A stretch of 64,000 nucleotides of DNA from JBBDWJ01 sp963824095 (GTDB taxonomy: Bacteria; Acidobacteriota; Terriglobia; Bryobacterales; UBA6623): positions 1 through 64,000 of the forward strand of contig CAWGNS010000006.1 of NCBI GenBank assembly GCA_963824095.1, in the 5' to 3' direction. The notes under the pieces were generated by a model. That model was not told where the DNA came from and made no database searches. It saw only the letters and a list, made by a program, of their open reading frames with translations. The position numbers were made by a program, and so were the translations under genes. Below are positions 34,677 through 42,792 of this stretch, in pieces. How positions within the stretch are numbered: the stretch's first letter is position 1; each line of letters begins with the position of its first letter.

Positions 34677-35783
34677 GTGAGGATGATGCCGAACTTCTAC
34701 AAGAAATATCTACTACCCGGGTTCGTGTTTCAGTCGATCGTGATCGGCGGCGGCTATGGAACGGGCCGCGAACTGGTGGAATTCTTCCTGACCCAGGGGC
34801 CGCTCGATGGCTACCTCGGTATGCTGCTGGCGACGCTGATCTGGGGCGTGATCCTGGCGCTGGGCTTCGAGCTGGCCCGCATGGGCCGCCACTACGACTA
34901 CCGCACGTTCCTGAGCGCCATCCTCGGCCGCGCCTGGGTCGCCTTCGACGTGCTCTACGTCCTTTCGGTGCTGCTTACGGTCGCGGTCGTGGGCTCGGCG
35001 TCGGGCGAACTGCTCCACGCCCTGCTGGGCTGGCCGCGGCTGGCCGGCACGCTGCTGATGATCGCCCTGGTGGTGTTGCTGCTTTACTGGGGCAGCAACC
35101 TGATCGAGCAGGTGTTCTCGGTCTGGTCGTTCGTGCTCTACGCCGTCTATCTGATCCTGATCGTGCTGGTGCTTCGCCAGCATGGCCACACCATCGTCGA
35201 AACCGCCGGCCTCCGCGAGCCGAACTCGAGTTGGGTGCTGGCCGGGCTACGCTACGGAGCCTACAACCTCGCCGCGCTGCCCGCCATGCTGTTCTCGGTG
35301 CGCCACATCGAGACCCGCCGCGAGGCCCTCACGGCCGGCATGCTCGCCGGTCTGATCGCGATGTTCCCCGGAGCACTGATCTACACCGCGTTTCTGGCGC
35401 ACTACCCCGACATCGTCAAGGAAGCGATTCCGGCCGCCCTGGTGCTCAGTGAGCTGCACTGGCCCTCGTTCGAGCTGATGTTCCAGATCGTGCTGTTCGG
35501 GACCTTCATCGAAACCGGCACCGGCATGATCCACGGCTTCAACGAGCGCATCGCCGGAGCGCTGAAGGAGCGCGGCCGTGTGATGACCCACACGCACCGC
35601 CTCGGTATCGCCTGTATCGTGCTGATCATCTCGGTCTGGCTGGCCGACCGCATCGGCCTGATCGGCCTCATCAGCAAGGGCTACGGCCTGATCACCTGGG
35701 GCTACTGGATCTTTTTCCTGCTGCCGGTGCTGGTGGTGGGCTGTTGGAAGATCTATCGGGTCCCGGCGGCAAAAGCGCGCTAG
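34677..35783 (+). CDS. YkvI-like APC-superfamily membrane protein
   Basis: 368 residues, about ten membrane helices. It starts NFYKKYLLPGFVFQSIVIGGGYGTGRELVEFF, where the GGGYGTGRE glycine-rich unwound first helix is typical of APC/LeuT-fold transporters and of the YkvI family. Further motifs are AAGLRYGAYNLAALPAMLFSVRHIETRREA and FGTFIETGTGMIHGFNERI. Probably a cation-coupled solute transporter; substrate unknown. GTG at 34677 or one of two ATGs at 34683/34686 can be the start; TATAGT ends 7 bases before ATG 34683. Confidence 0.82.
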   Translation: MRMMPNFYKKYLLPGFVFQSIVIGGGYGTGRELVEFFLTQGPLDGYLGMLLATLIWGVILALGFELARMGRHYDYRTFLSAILGRAWVAFDVLYVLSVLLTVAVVGSASGELLHALLGWPRLAGTLLMIALVVLLLYWGSNLIEQVFSVWSFVLYAVYLILIVLVLRQHGHTIVETAGLREPNSSWVLAGLRYGAYNLAALPAMLFSVRHIETRREALTAGMLAGLIAMFPGALIYTAFLAHYPDIVKEAIPAALVLSELHWPSFELMFQIVLFGTFIETGTGMIHGFNERIAGALKERGRVMTHTHRLGIACIVLIISVWLADRIGLIGLISKGYGLITWGYWIFFLLPVLVVGCWKIYRVPAAKAR

Positions 35784-36157
35784 CACCACGGCAAATTCGT
35801 CCCGGCGGCGGGATTGCAAGCAACATCGCTCGCACGAAAGAGCACAGAAGCGAAGAATCGCCACCGGTGCGGGTTTCGGGCTTCTCTGCCTCTTGGGTCG
35901 GACCCTTTAGTAGTGCGGCAATCCGGATGCTTGTGGCTGATTTTGGCCTGTCCCCTTTCCCATGTTCCCCCTTTTTTTCCCACTGGGAAGAAATGGCACG
36001 CGAGCATCGTAATCTCCCAGGAGTCTTTCTGTGTGACGGACTGTTTGCGCTGAAACCAGAGTGGGCTCTTCCCGCGGGTGTAGCGCTGAGACAACCGGAA
36101 CAACCTGGACCAACTCCTACAGCGCAGTCACAGGAATAAGAGATCGAGGTATACAAA
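35784..36157. other. Intergenic region, nothing recognised
   Basis: 374 bases. Frames are open in places, but none gives a recognisable protein. A pyrimidine-rich stretch (CCCCCTTTTTTTCCC) occurs near 35967. Confidence 0.4.
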
Positions 36158-36649
36158 ATGAATCGTACTCAACTGGCTAGAGTGATCCTGACGGTGGTGC
36201 TGGTGGTCGGGTCCGCCTTGTCGTTCCTTCTCGACTGGAGCCCTAACCATCTACTCAACCCCGCCTGGCATCCTCACGCGCGCTTTCATGGCGCACTGCT
36301 GCTGTTTCTGCTGGGGGGAGTGTCGGCGACGGGCGTGTGGCTGCTCTGGCGGAAGAGCAAGGAGCCCGAGGTAGCCTTGAAGGTTGCGGCTCTGATCTCG
36401 GCCTCGTTTTGGACTCCGCTATTCTATGTTGCCTCGGTCCTGCCGGGTTCCACGCCGTGGGCAGGCGACCCCGCGAGGGTGCCGCATTGGGCGGGAATGG
36501 TGGTTTACCCCAACATGCTGGTGGGCGCGGTCTTTCTGCTGGCGACGGGGCTGGGTTATGTCCTGGGCCGCAAGCCTTCCGACGGAGCGGCGGCAGACTC
36601 CCGCGTGGCGCGGAGGGTAGTCGGCATCGGGGCAAAGGCGCAGGGATAA
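36158..36649 (+). CDS. Small four-helix membrane protein (DUF6640-like)
   Basis: 163 residues with four hydrophobic segments (LARVILTVVLVVGSALSFLL; FHGALLLFLLGGVSATGVWLL; VAALISASFWTPLFYVASVL; MLVGAVFLLATGLGYVLG). The sequence DWSPNHLLNPAWHPHARFHG resembles the His-rich loop of small membrane proteins annotated DUF6640, known mainly from actinobacteria. Function unknown. A GAGG ribosome site precedes the ATG. It may have been acquired. Confidence 0.75.
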   Translation: MNRTQLARVILTVVLVVGSALSFLLDWSPNHLLNPAWHPHARFHGALLLFLLGGVSATGVWLLWRKSKEPEVALKVAALISASFWTPLFYVASVLPGSTPWAGDPARVPHWAGMVVYPNMLVGAVFLLATGLGYVLGRKPSDGAAADSRVARRVVGIGAKAQG

Positions 36650-36867
36650 ACCGGTACGTTGCGGACGCGGTTTAGCGCCCCGAGGACTCTCTCAGTTGGC
36701 GACCAGGTGGCGCACTCTTGTTCCAACGTTTGGCGAAACGGTTTCGTGTCGCTTTCGCCGGTTGGGTCGTTTTCCAACGGCACAGCGCCGAGGTAAGCCC
36801 GACGCTTGCTCTCCCTCTTCGTGTCCCGCGCTTGCCCCGGCGGACTCGCGGGCGCGATGCTGGGCTC

Positions 36868-38778
36868 ATGAGAATCCTGCCCGCCCAAGACCCCATGCCA
36901 ACCCTGCGATTCGTGGCCAGCAGCCGGACCCACGCCCTGCGGCTGCTCGCCCTAGTCGCCTGCCTCGCCGTGACCGCCCTGGCCCAAACGCCGCCATCGC
37001 AGTATTCCCCCGCCAAACAAATCGATCGCGAAAACGTAGCCCGCCTGGAGGTCGCCTGGACCTACCGCAGCGGCGAGTCGCTCGAGGCAGCCTCGGGCGG
37101 CGGCCGCCAGCCCGCCTTCGAGACGACACCTGTCTACGCCGATGGGCTCCTTTACATCAGCACGCCCTGGGGCAAAGCCATCGCGCTCGATCCCGAAACC
37201 GGCAAACCGCGCTGGTCGTTCGACGCCCACATCAACGCCAAGGGCAGCTACGGCGATTTCGCCAGCCGCGGCGTCACCTTCTGGGCCGACCCCGACGCAA
37301 CCCGCGAGGGCCCCTGCCGCAAGCGCATCTTCATGGCCAGCGTCGACGCACAACTGTTCGCCCTCGACGCCGCCAGCGGCGCGCCTTGCCAGGATTTCGG
37401 CAAGGCCGGGCGCATCGACCTGACCCAAGGCCTGCGGCGCGGGCCTGAATACGCCGGCGAATACGAGGAGACGTCGCCGCCGGCCGTGTTCGACGATCTG
37501 GTGATCGTCGGGTCGGGCATCGCCGACAACAGCCGCGCCAGCGGACCCACCGGCGAGGTCCGCGCTTTCGACGCGCGCACAGGCAAGCTGCGTTGGACCT
37601 GGGATCCGCTACCGCACAACCCCGAGGCCGGCGGCGCCAACGCCTGGTCGGTAATTCGTGTCGACGCCGAGCGCGGCCTCGTATTCCTGCCCACCGGCAG
37701 CCCCAGCCCGGATTATTTCGGCGGTCTGCGGCCGGGCGACAATCGCTATGCGAATTCGATGGTGGCCTTGCGCGCGCGCACGGGCGAAATGGTCTGGAGT
37801 TTTCAGACCGTGCACCACGACCTTTGGGATTACGACGTGGCTTCGCCGCCCACGTTCTATACCGTAGGCCGCGGCGACCGCGCCGTTGCCGCCGTCGCGG
37901 TCGGCTCGAAGACCGGTCACCTGTTTCTGCTCGATCGCGAAACCGGCAAGCCGTTGTTCACCGTCGAGGAGCGCGCGGTCCCCAAAAGCGACGTGCCGGG
38001 CGAAAAGGCGTCGGCGACGCAGCCGGTCCCGGAACTACCCGCGCCGCTTGTGCCGCAAACCTTCACCGTCGATCAGGCCTGGGGACCCACCGAAGCCGAC
38101 CGCCAATCCTGCCGGGAGCAGATGAAGGGCCTGCGCTCGGAAGGCATCTTCACTCCGCCCAGCCTCGGCGGCTCATTGATCGTGCCGGGCAACATCGGCG
38201 GGATGCACTGGGGCGGCGCCGCGTTCGACCCCGCCAGCGGCCTGCTGATCGCGCCGGTGAACCACTTCGCGGCGGTCGTACGCTTGATTCCGCGCGACCA
38301 GTTCCAGTCCTACCGCAAGCAGCATCCCGATTGGGAAACGACGGCGCAGCGCGGCGCGCCCTTTGCGATGTCGCGGCAGTTTCTGCGCTCGCCCAGCGGG
38401 CTGCCGTGCAATCCCCCGCCCTTCGGAGCGCTGGTCGCAGTCGACGCGGTGACGGGAAGCAAACGTTGGGAAGTGCCCCTGGGCTCGTTGCCGGCGCCGG
38501 GAGTGGTCGCCGAGTGGGGCTCGATCAATCTGGGCGGCCCGCTGGCAACCGCCGGCGGACTGGTCTTCATCGGAGCCACGCTCGACCCAACGATTCGAGC
38601 GTTCGACGTCAGCTCGGGCCGCGAGCTGTGGCACGGCACCCTGCCGGCCAGCGCCCGCTCGACCCCCATGAGCTTCACCGCACCCAACGGCAAGCAATAC
38701 CTCGTCATCGCCGCCGGAGGCCACACCCCCGAGTTCGGAAAGCTGGACAACGCCCTCGTAGCCTTCGCCCTGCCCTGA
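36868..38778 (+). CDS. PQQ-dependent quinoprotein dehydrogenase (glucose dehydrogenase-like)
   Basis: 636 residues of the eight-bladed quinoprotein family related to membrane glucose dehydrogenase. Signal peptide ALRLLALVACLAVTALAQ. Propeller motifs: YSPAKQIDRENVARLEVAWTYRSGE, FETTPVYADGLLYISTPWGKAIALDPETG, VFDDLVIVGSGIADN, RTGEMVWSFQTVHHDLWDYDVASPPTF (with the conserved HHDLWDYD), EGIFTPPSLGGSLIVPGNIGGMHWGG, TAGGLVFIGATLDPTIRAFD, and GKQYLVIAAGGH. It lacks the cytochrome c and five-helix domains of other members, so electrons go to an external acceptor. Start ATG 36868 or 36895; neither has a clear ribosome site. Confidence 0.92.
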   Translation: MRILPAQDPMPTLRFVASSRTHALRLLALVACLAVTALAQTPPSQYSPAKQIDRENVARLEVAWTYRSGESLEAASGGGRQPAFETTPVYADGLLYISTPWGKAIALDPETGKPRWSFDAHINAKGSYGDFASRGVTFWADPDATREGPCRKRIFMASVDAQLFALDAASGAPCQDFGKAGRIDLTQGLRRGPEYAGEYEETSPPAVFDDLVIVGSGIADNSRASGPTGEVRAFDARTGKLRWTWDPLPHNPEAGGANAWSVIRVDAERGLVFLPTGSPSPDYFGGLRPGDNRYANSMVALRARTGEMVWSFQTVHHDLWDYDVASPPTFYTVGRGDRAVAAVAVGSKTGHLFLLDRETGKPLFTVEERAVPKSDVPGEKASATQPVPELPAPLVPQTFTVDQAWGPTEADRQSCREQMKGLRSEGIFTPPSLGGSLIVPGNIGGMHWGGAAFDPASGLLIAPVNHFAAVVRLIPRDQFQSYRKQHPDWETTAQRGAPFAMSRQFLRSPSGLPCNPPPFGALVAVDAVTGSKRWEVPLGSLPAPGVVAEWGSINLGGPLATAGGLVFIGATLDPTIRAFDVSSGRELWHGTLPASARSTPMSFTAPNGKQYLVIAAGGHTPEFGKLDNALVAFALP

Positions 38779-39104
38779 CGAAATGCACCCGAACGATCTG
38801 ACCTAGCGCCACACGAATCCAGAAACAGAGCCGCAGGCGTAAGCCAGCGGGCCGGACCCACTCAAAACCACGGGGCGAAGCCCGGCGGCGCCAACGAAAC
38901 CCGTGTTTTCCCACCGATACCGCGACCAGCGCGCCCCCGCCGCGCGCGAACCGGGACGTCGCCCGCGCCGTGCTGTCGGGCAGCATCCGCGTCCTCGAAA
39001 CCTAGCACTGCGGTACTGCCGGGAGAGATCGATACGGACCTGGCATGGGAATGCTCGTTGATGGATGCTCCGGCCGTTCCCTGCATGGGTGGCCGGCCGA
39101 AACC
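38779..39104. other. Intergenic region with repeat remnant
   Basis: Contains GAGCCGCAGGCGTAAGCC... at 38828-38853 (see 34558-34586). No gene until the integrase fossil. Confidence 0.45.
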
Positions 39105-39113
39105 GCGGCCTAC

Positions 39114-39233
39114 CACGGATGGAAGACAAGACCGGTGTTCGACCGCTACAATATTGTGAGTGAACGTGACTTGCACGAAGCTGCGGCGAAGCTTGAGCGG
39201 TACCTCACCAAGGTCGAATCCAAACCACGATAG
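39114..39233 (+). pseudogene. C-terminal fossil of a tyrosine recombinase (integrase)
   Basis: The last 39 codons of an integrase survive: HGWKTRPVFDRYNIVSERDL followed by HEAAAKLERYL. The box (G)(H/W)KTRxVFDRYNIV is the diagnostic C-terminal box of phage integrases, with Tyr of DRYNIV the nucleophile. Everything upstream (catalytic Arg, N-terminal domains) is missing. It lies 67 bases before the tRNA-Leu on the same strand, and is unrelated in sequence to the intact integrase on the other side. Confidence 0.8.
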
Positions 39234-39300
39234 GCGAACTTTGGGTCAACCTTCTGAATCGCAGCCGAGTAGGCCTTCCTAAGTAGTTGATTTCAAACAA

Positions 39301-39387
39301 GCGGAGATGGCGGAATTGGCAGACGCGCTAGCTTGAGGTGCTAGTGGGAGAAATCTCATGGGGGTTCAAGTCCCCCTCTCCGCACCA
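39301..39387 (+). tRNA. tRNA-Leu (anticodon GAG)
   Basis: 87 nt including an encoded CCA. The 7-bp acceptor stem is GCGGAGA/TCTCCGC. The D-arm follows; the anticodon stem-loop CTAGC-TTGAGGT-GCTAG has anticodon GAG. The long variable arm (class II) and the T-arm GGGGGTTCAAGTCCCCC confirm leucine. It abuts an integrase gene 17 bases downstream, a classical integration target. A 10-base repeat CTAAGTAGTT flanks it on both sides (near 39279 and 39389). Confidence 0.97.
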
Positions 39388-39404
39388 CACTAAGTAGTTT
39401 AGAA

Positions 39405-40616
39405 TCATTGAATTACTGACGCTTCTTCCATCTGTACCACTAGTGTACCAGTCGGCGTGTGGCTTTGGGCCATCAATTTCGAGATCCGCTCCTGTCGGTT
39501 GCGGGTCCAGTGGATGTAATGCTTCCGCGCGACCGCTGGGCTGATGCCCAAAACGTCGGCGGCATCTTGCTCGGTTCCGCCCCGCTCCAGGATGGCCGTC
39601 GCCAGGGTGTGCCGGAAGCGGTGTGAGTGGGCGTTTGGGACGCCCGACTTTTTGACCACCGCAGCCAGGGTGCGCTCAGCGATTCCGACTACGGCCCGCT
39701 CGGACGTGACCTCGTTCCAGAAAAAGCACTGGGACATCTGGGGTGCCCCGATCGGCGGGGGCAGCACCGCCAGCGCGTCGAGCACTTCTTGGGGCAGCGG
39801 CAGTTTGACCACGCCCGTGTTCTTCTTGGCGTGGAGGAAAATCTCTCCATCTTGTATCCGGTCGCGCCGCAAGGTTGCGACGTCGGAGATCCGCAGGCCG
39901 GTGTGCCGCAGTAGCAGAACCATCGCCCTAGCCCGCAGTCGCTCATAAGGCCGTCGCCCAAACTCGTTGCACGCCGCGAGGATCTTTGCCATCTCCTTGG
40001 GAGTGAACGGTTCGATTTTCGGTTCGGCCTTCGGGGCCTTTACGTCGTCTGTAGGGTTCTCCGCAATCCAGCCGCGCCGTTTACAGAGCTTGAAGAGTTG
40101 CTTTAGCGTTTGGAGTTCCTTGCCCCAGGTCGTTCTGCCGATTTTACGGCTTGCGCGAAAGTCGTCCAGTGAGTCGGGCGTGAATTCATCGACCGTCCGA
40201 ACCCCTTCCCCCTCGCAGAACGCCGCGAGTTGATTCATGATGTTTTTGTACTTGCGCTTGGTCGAGCCCCGTAGGTCTGAGCGGTTGACCTCAAATCGAG
40301 CAATGGCCGCGGTGATCGTCACCCGCTCGGCTTGCAGCTGTTGCTGTTCCCCGCCCTCCCATACATCAACCTTCTTTTGCGCCTTGCGTTTGTCCCGCGT
40401 CCCGGTCGAGCGCCGAATGCGCCTTCTCTTGGGGTTGCCGTTGGCGTCAACGCCATCATCGACAAACTCATCGCACCACCATGGGCAGTCGCACTTCTTT
40501 ACATCACGCCCTTCGCGCCGTCCGGTGAGTTTGGCAACGCGCTTCGCTTCCTTGCAACGGGGAGTGTGCCGCCGGTAGAGTTCGAGTGGCATAATGCCCT
40601 GCATTGCACACCTCAC
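39405..40616 (-). CDS. int: Tyrosine-type site-specific integrase
   Basis: 403 residues. An N-terminal Cys/His-rich stretch (CDCPWWCDEFVD) is followed by a SAM-like core-binding domain (~115-215) and then the catalytic domain. Its catalytic signatures are RHTGLRISDVATLRRD (first Arg), HAKKNTGVVKLPL (Lys), HSHRFRHTLATAIL (HxxR) and VARKHYIHWTRNRQ (nucleophile Tyr). The 3' end faces the tRNA-Leu 3' end, the standard layout for a tRNA-integrating island. The GTG start overlaps the stop of the HTH gene (GTGA). Appears intact. Confidence 0.94.
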   Translation of the reverse strand: MRCAMQGIMPLELYRRHTPRCKEAKRVAKLTGRREGRDVKKCDCPWWCDEFVDDGVDANGNPKRRRIRRSTGTRDKRKAQKKVDVWEGGEQQQLQAERVTITAAIARFEVNRSDLRGSTKRKYKNIMNQLAAFCEGEGVRTVDEFTPDSLDDFRASRKIGRTTWGKELQTLKQLFKLCKRRGWIAENPTDDVKAPKAEPKIEPFTPKEMAKILAACNEFGRRPYERLRARAMVLLLRHTGLRISDVATLRRDRIQDGEIFLHAKKNTGVVKLPLPQEVLDALAVLPPPIGAPQMSQCFFWNEVTSERAVVGIAERTLAAVVKKSGVPNAHSHRFRHTLATAILERGGTEQDAADVLGISPAVARKHYIHWTRNRQERISKLMAQSHTPTGTLVVQMEEASVIQ

Positions 40617-40906
40617 CGGCAGTGTTTCTGATGGACTCTCAGAGCCACCGATTCAGGAATCCGCATCGAAACATAGTCCCGCTTTCCGTCGTGCCGCTGA
40701 CTTTTGCCCACCATGAGCACGCCCGGCTCGTCTTCAAACATGCGCCGCACCGTGGTCGGATTGAAGCCCCACAGCTCGGCAAGTTCTTTGGGCGAATAGT
40801 GACGTTCAAATGCGACGACACCGGGCATCCCGTCTACTGGCCGGGTGGGAGCGCGGCGCTCACGCATCCACGCTTGCTTTTCCGCCAGTGTCGTCGCTCG
40901 GCTCAT
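40613..40906 (-). CDS. Excisionase-like helix-turn-helix protein
   Basis: 97 residues with a MerR/excisionase-type winged helix: HYSPKELAELWGFNPTTVRRMFEDEPGVLMVGK, then basic KSQRHDGKRDYVSMRIPESVALRVHQKH. It is coupled by stop/start overlap to the integrase and therefore likely the directionality factor of the element. Confidence 0.85.
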   Translation of the reverse strand: MSRATTLAEKQAWMRERRAPTRPVDGMPGVVAFERHYSPKELAELWGFNPTTVRRMFEDEPGVLMVGKSQRHDGKRDYVSMRIPESVALRVHQKHCR

Positions 40907-41117
40907 TCGTCAATTTCGAAGTGCAGTCACTGCACTGGTCAGAACGCTGAGTTTGTCCTCGCAGCCATCGCGCCACCGTACGTACGCCGCTCGTGCGCGG
41001 GCGACACGTCGCTGGTGGCCGGCATCGTTCGGCTCTGTCTTGGCAGCCACGGGACGTACGGCAATGTGTGCCGTCCACATACCAGGAGTGTCTCTTCCGG
41101 CGACTTCCTAAAATCAT
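40907..41117. other. Gap inside the mobile element
   Basis: About 210 bases with no reliable reading frame between the HTH and ATPase genes; the frames that are open have low-quality arginine-rich translations. Confidence 0.4.
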
Positions 41118-41848
41118 TCAACCGTCCCGAGCTTCGTCGAAACCGAATTGCTGCCAATGAAGTGTGCAGCTACGTTCTTCGGCAACTCGGTTCTTAAACT
41201 GGCGTAGGGTCACAACTCGCTCCTTGCGATCTGCACGGTACGCGATGTCCGGCGCGGCCTCAATCTCCATCGCGCCGCGAAAGTTCTTGCGCTCGCCCCT
41301 CTTCTCCTTAGCGGCATGGTGGAGTACTAACACCGTGGCACCGATGCGGGCAAGCTCGACGAATCCGTCCATTACTCGGGCCATCTCCGAGTTGTCGTTT
41401 TCGTTGAACTTGTGAAAGCGGATCAGCGAGTCAAAGATCACCAGTGGTCGAACCTCACGTGCGTACTCACGGAGTTCCTTCGACGCGACACCGAAGAACG
41501 GGATAGGGTGCCAGCGACCCCAGTACCGCAGGCCGGGAACCTCTTCGATCGTCCAGATTTCTTTCCGTTGAGCAACGAGGTTTTCGGGATTCTCGCGGTC
41601 GATGTAGAGCACTTCACGCTTCATGGTTTGCCACCGTGCGAATCGTTCGCCCTTGGCGACGGCGCGGGCTATGTCAGCGCAATCCAACTCTTGTAAGAGC
41701 CCGGCAAACCCACCAGCAGCACAAGGGCTCCAACGGGGATGAACTCCTCGACAAGCCATTCGATCTCACGGTGTCGGACTGCATCTAGGTCGGGAATCCG
41801 CTCCCACCACGGCAGCTTTGCGAAATCAGCGCGCGAAACATTACTCAT
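41118..41848 (-). pseudogene. RepA-like AAA (RecA-fold) ATPase, single-base frameshift
   Basis: Frame one starts at ATG 41848 and reads MSNVSRADFAKLPWWERIPD, then WLVEEFIPVGALVLLVGLPGSYKSWIALT, a Walker A site, before a TAG. The next frame continues without loss at IARAVAKGERFARWQ, then VLYIDRENPENLV, PLVIFDSLIRFH (Walker B) and VLVLHHAAKEKRG to 41118. One base is missing near 41671-41677 (between CTGAC and ATAGCC). The protein belongs to the AAA_25/RepA hexameric helicase group common in plasmids and satellite elements. It is either inactivated or a sequencing error. Confidence 0.85.
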
Positions 41849-42050
41849 GACAATACCTTGCGTAGTTCCTGGTTGCCGTACAAGTCCCGCAGGAATGGCT
41901 GAACGAACTCGGCGGGGCTGCTTTCTATGCGGCGAATCAGTTCCTCAATCGCCGCACGTGCGGCATGCGCGAAAGTAAGGGTTTGGTGAATTGCCGCGAC
42001 TTGCTCAGGAGGAACCTTTTCGTTCCAGCAAACTTCCGCCAAATAACAGC
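41845..42050 (-). pseudogene. 5'-truncated element gene of unknown function
   Basis: About 68 codons (SCYLAEVCWNEKVPPEQVAA...FVQPFLRDLYGNQELRKVLS) upstream of and overlapping the ATPase start. The open frame continues to 42186, but that part is antisense to the AstE remnant that begins about 42053 on the other strand, so the original 5' end was lost at the junction. No family recognised. Confidence 0.6.
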
Positions 42051-42052
42051 TT

Positions 42053-42526
42053 CGTGGCCGCGTGATTCTGATTCCGCAGCTCAGCGAGAGCGCCTGTGTG
42101 GCGGGCACACGCTGCTCCCCGCTGGATGGCGTGAACATGAACCGGGCGTTTCCGGGTGATCCGCGGGGGACAGTTTCGGCACGCATCGCGCACTTTGTGA
42201 CGACTCGTGTGTTTCCGCAAGTGGAGGTGGTGCTCGATCTTCACGCGGGCGGGCGCGAGGCGGTTTTCCCGATCTGCACGTCGATTCGTCCCGTCGGCAA
42301 CGACAAGCAGCGCGCGGAGATGGCCGCGGTTGCCAAGTGCTTCGATACGCCTTTCGTTTTTGTATGGCAGCGAGATGGCCTCGGGCCTGCTGACCGACGA
42401 GGCCGAGCACGCGGGCAAGGTTGGCGTCGGCGGCGAGTTCGGCTCGGGCGAGACGGTGAATCCTTTTGGGGTGCGGCATATCTTTGAGGGCGTGAAGGAC
42501 GTTTTTCGCCGCTATGGCCAACTTCG
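42053..42526 (+). pseudogene. Truncated, frameshifted AstE/aspartoacylase-family gene
   Basis: Begins without a start codon at RGRVILIPQLSESACVAGTR, continues SPLDGVNMNRAFPGDP and VEVVLDLHAGG (zinc-binding His), and loses one base near 42355-42364. It resumes in the next frame as YGSEMASGLLTDEAEHAGKV, GGEFGSGETVNPFGVRHIFEGV. This is the middle and C-terminal part of a succinylglutamate desuccinylase/aspartoacylase-like zinc hydrolase. The N-terminal ~80-100 residues with the first zinc ligands are absent. An element junction lies just upstream. Confidence 0.82.
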
Positions 42527-42547
42527 CAGGGACCGTTGAGCCGGCAA

Positions 42548-42661
42548 ATGGTGAAGGAGCCGCTCAGGCTGGAGACGGATGGCTGCTTGTGCGTGCCAGT
42601 GGGGCCAGGGTTGGGGGTTGAGGTCGACGAGGAGGTACTGGCGCGATATCGGGTGGCTTAG
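42548..42661 (+). pseudogene. C-terminal remnant of a mandelate racemase/muconate lactonizing-type enzyme
   Basis: 37 codons, MVKEPLRLETDGCLCVPVGP then GLGVEVDEEVLARYRVA and a stop. This matches the invariant C-terminus of enolase-superfamily sugar-acid dehydratases (EPLRxxDGxxxVPxGPGLGVExDExxLxRYR). The remaining ~350 residues are missing; the AstE remnant sits directly upstream, so two genes were fused by a deletion around 42527-42547. Confidence 0.78.
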
Positions 42662-42792
42662 AGCGCTAAACGGTGGTTGTGTAGTGTCGCTCGTTCCAGG
42701 GCTCGATTTGATGGGAACCCTACCCACGAGTGAGCTATTAGATGGGGCCGCCCTTTCAGGGCTTGGGCTTGAGGAGGATCACTCGACGAGGA

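Noticed and set aside
40860..41197. Open frames on both strands between the HTH and ATPase genes
   Set aside because: Arg/Ser-rich translations with no start signal or domain; overlapping frames cannot all be real.
41845..42186. Intact 113-codon gene at the end of the element
   Set aside because: Its first ~45 codons are antisense to an AstE-type coding remnant, so the frame is chimeric.
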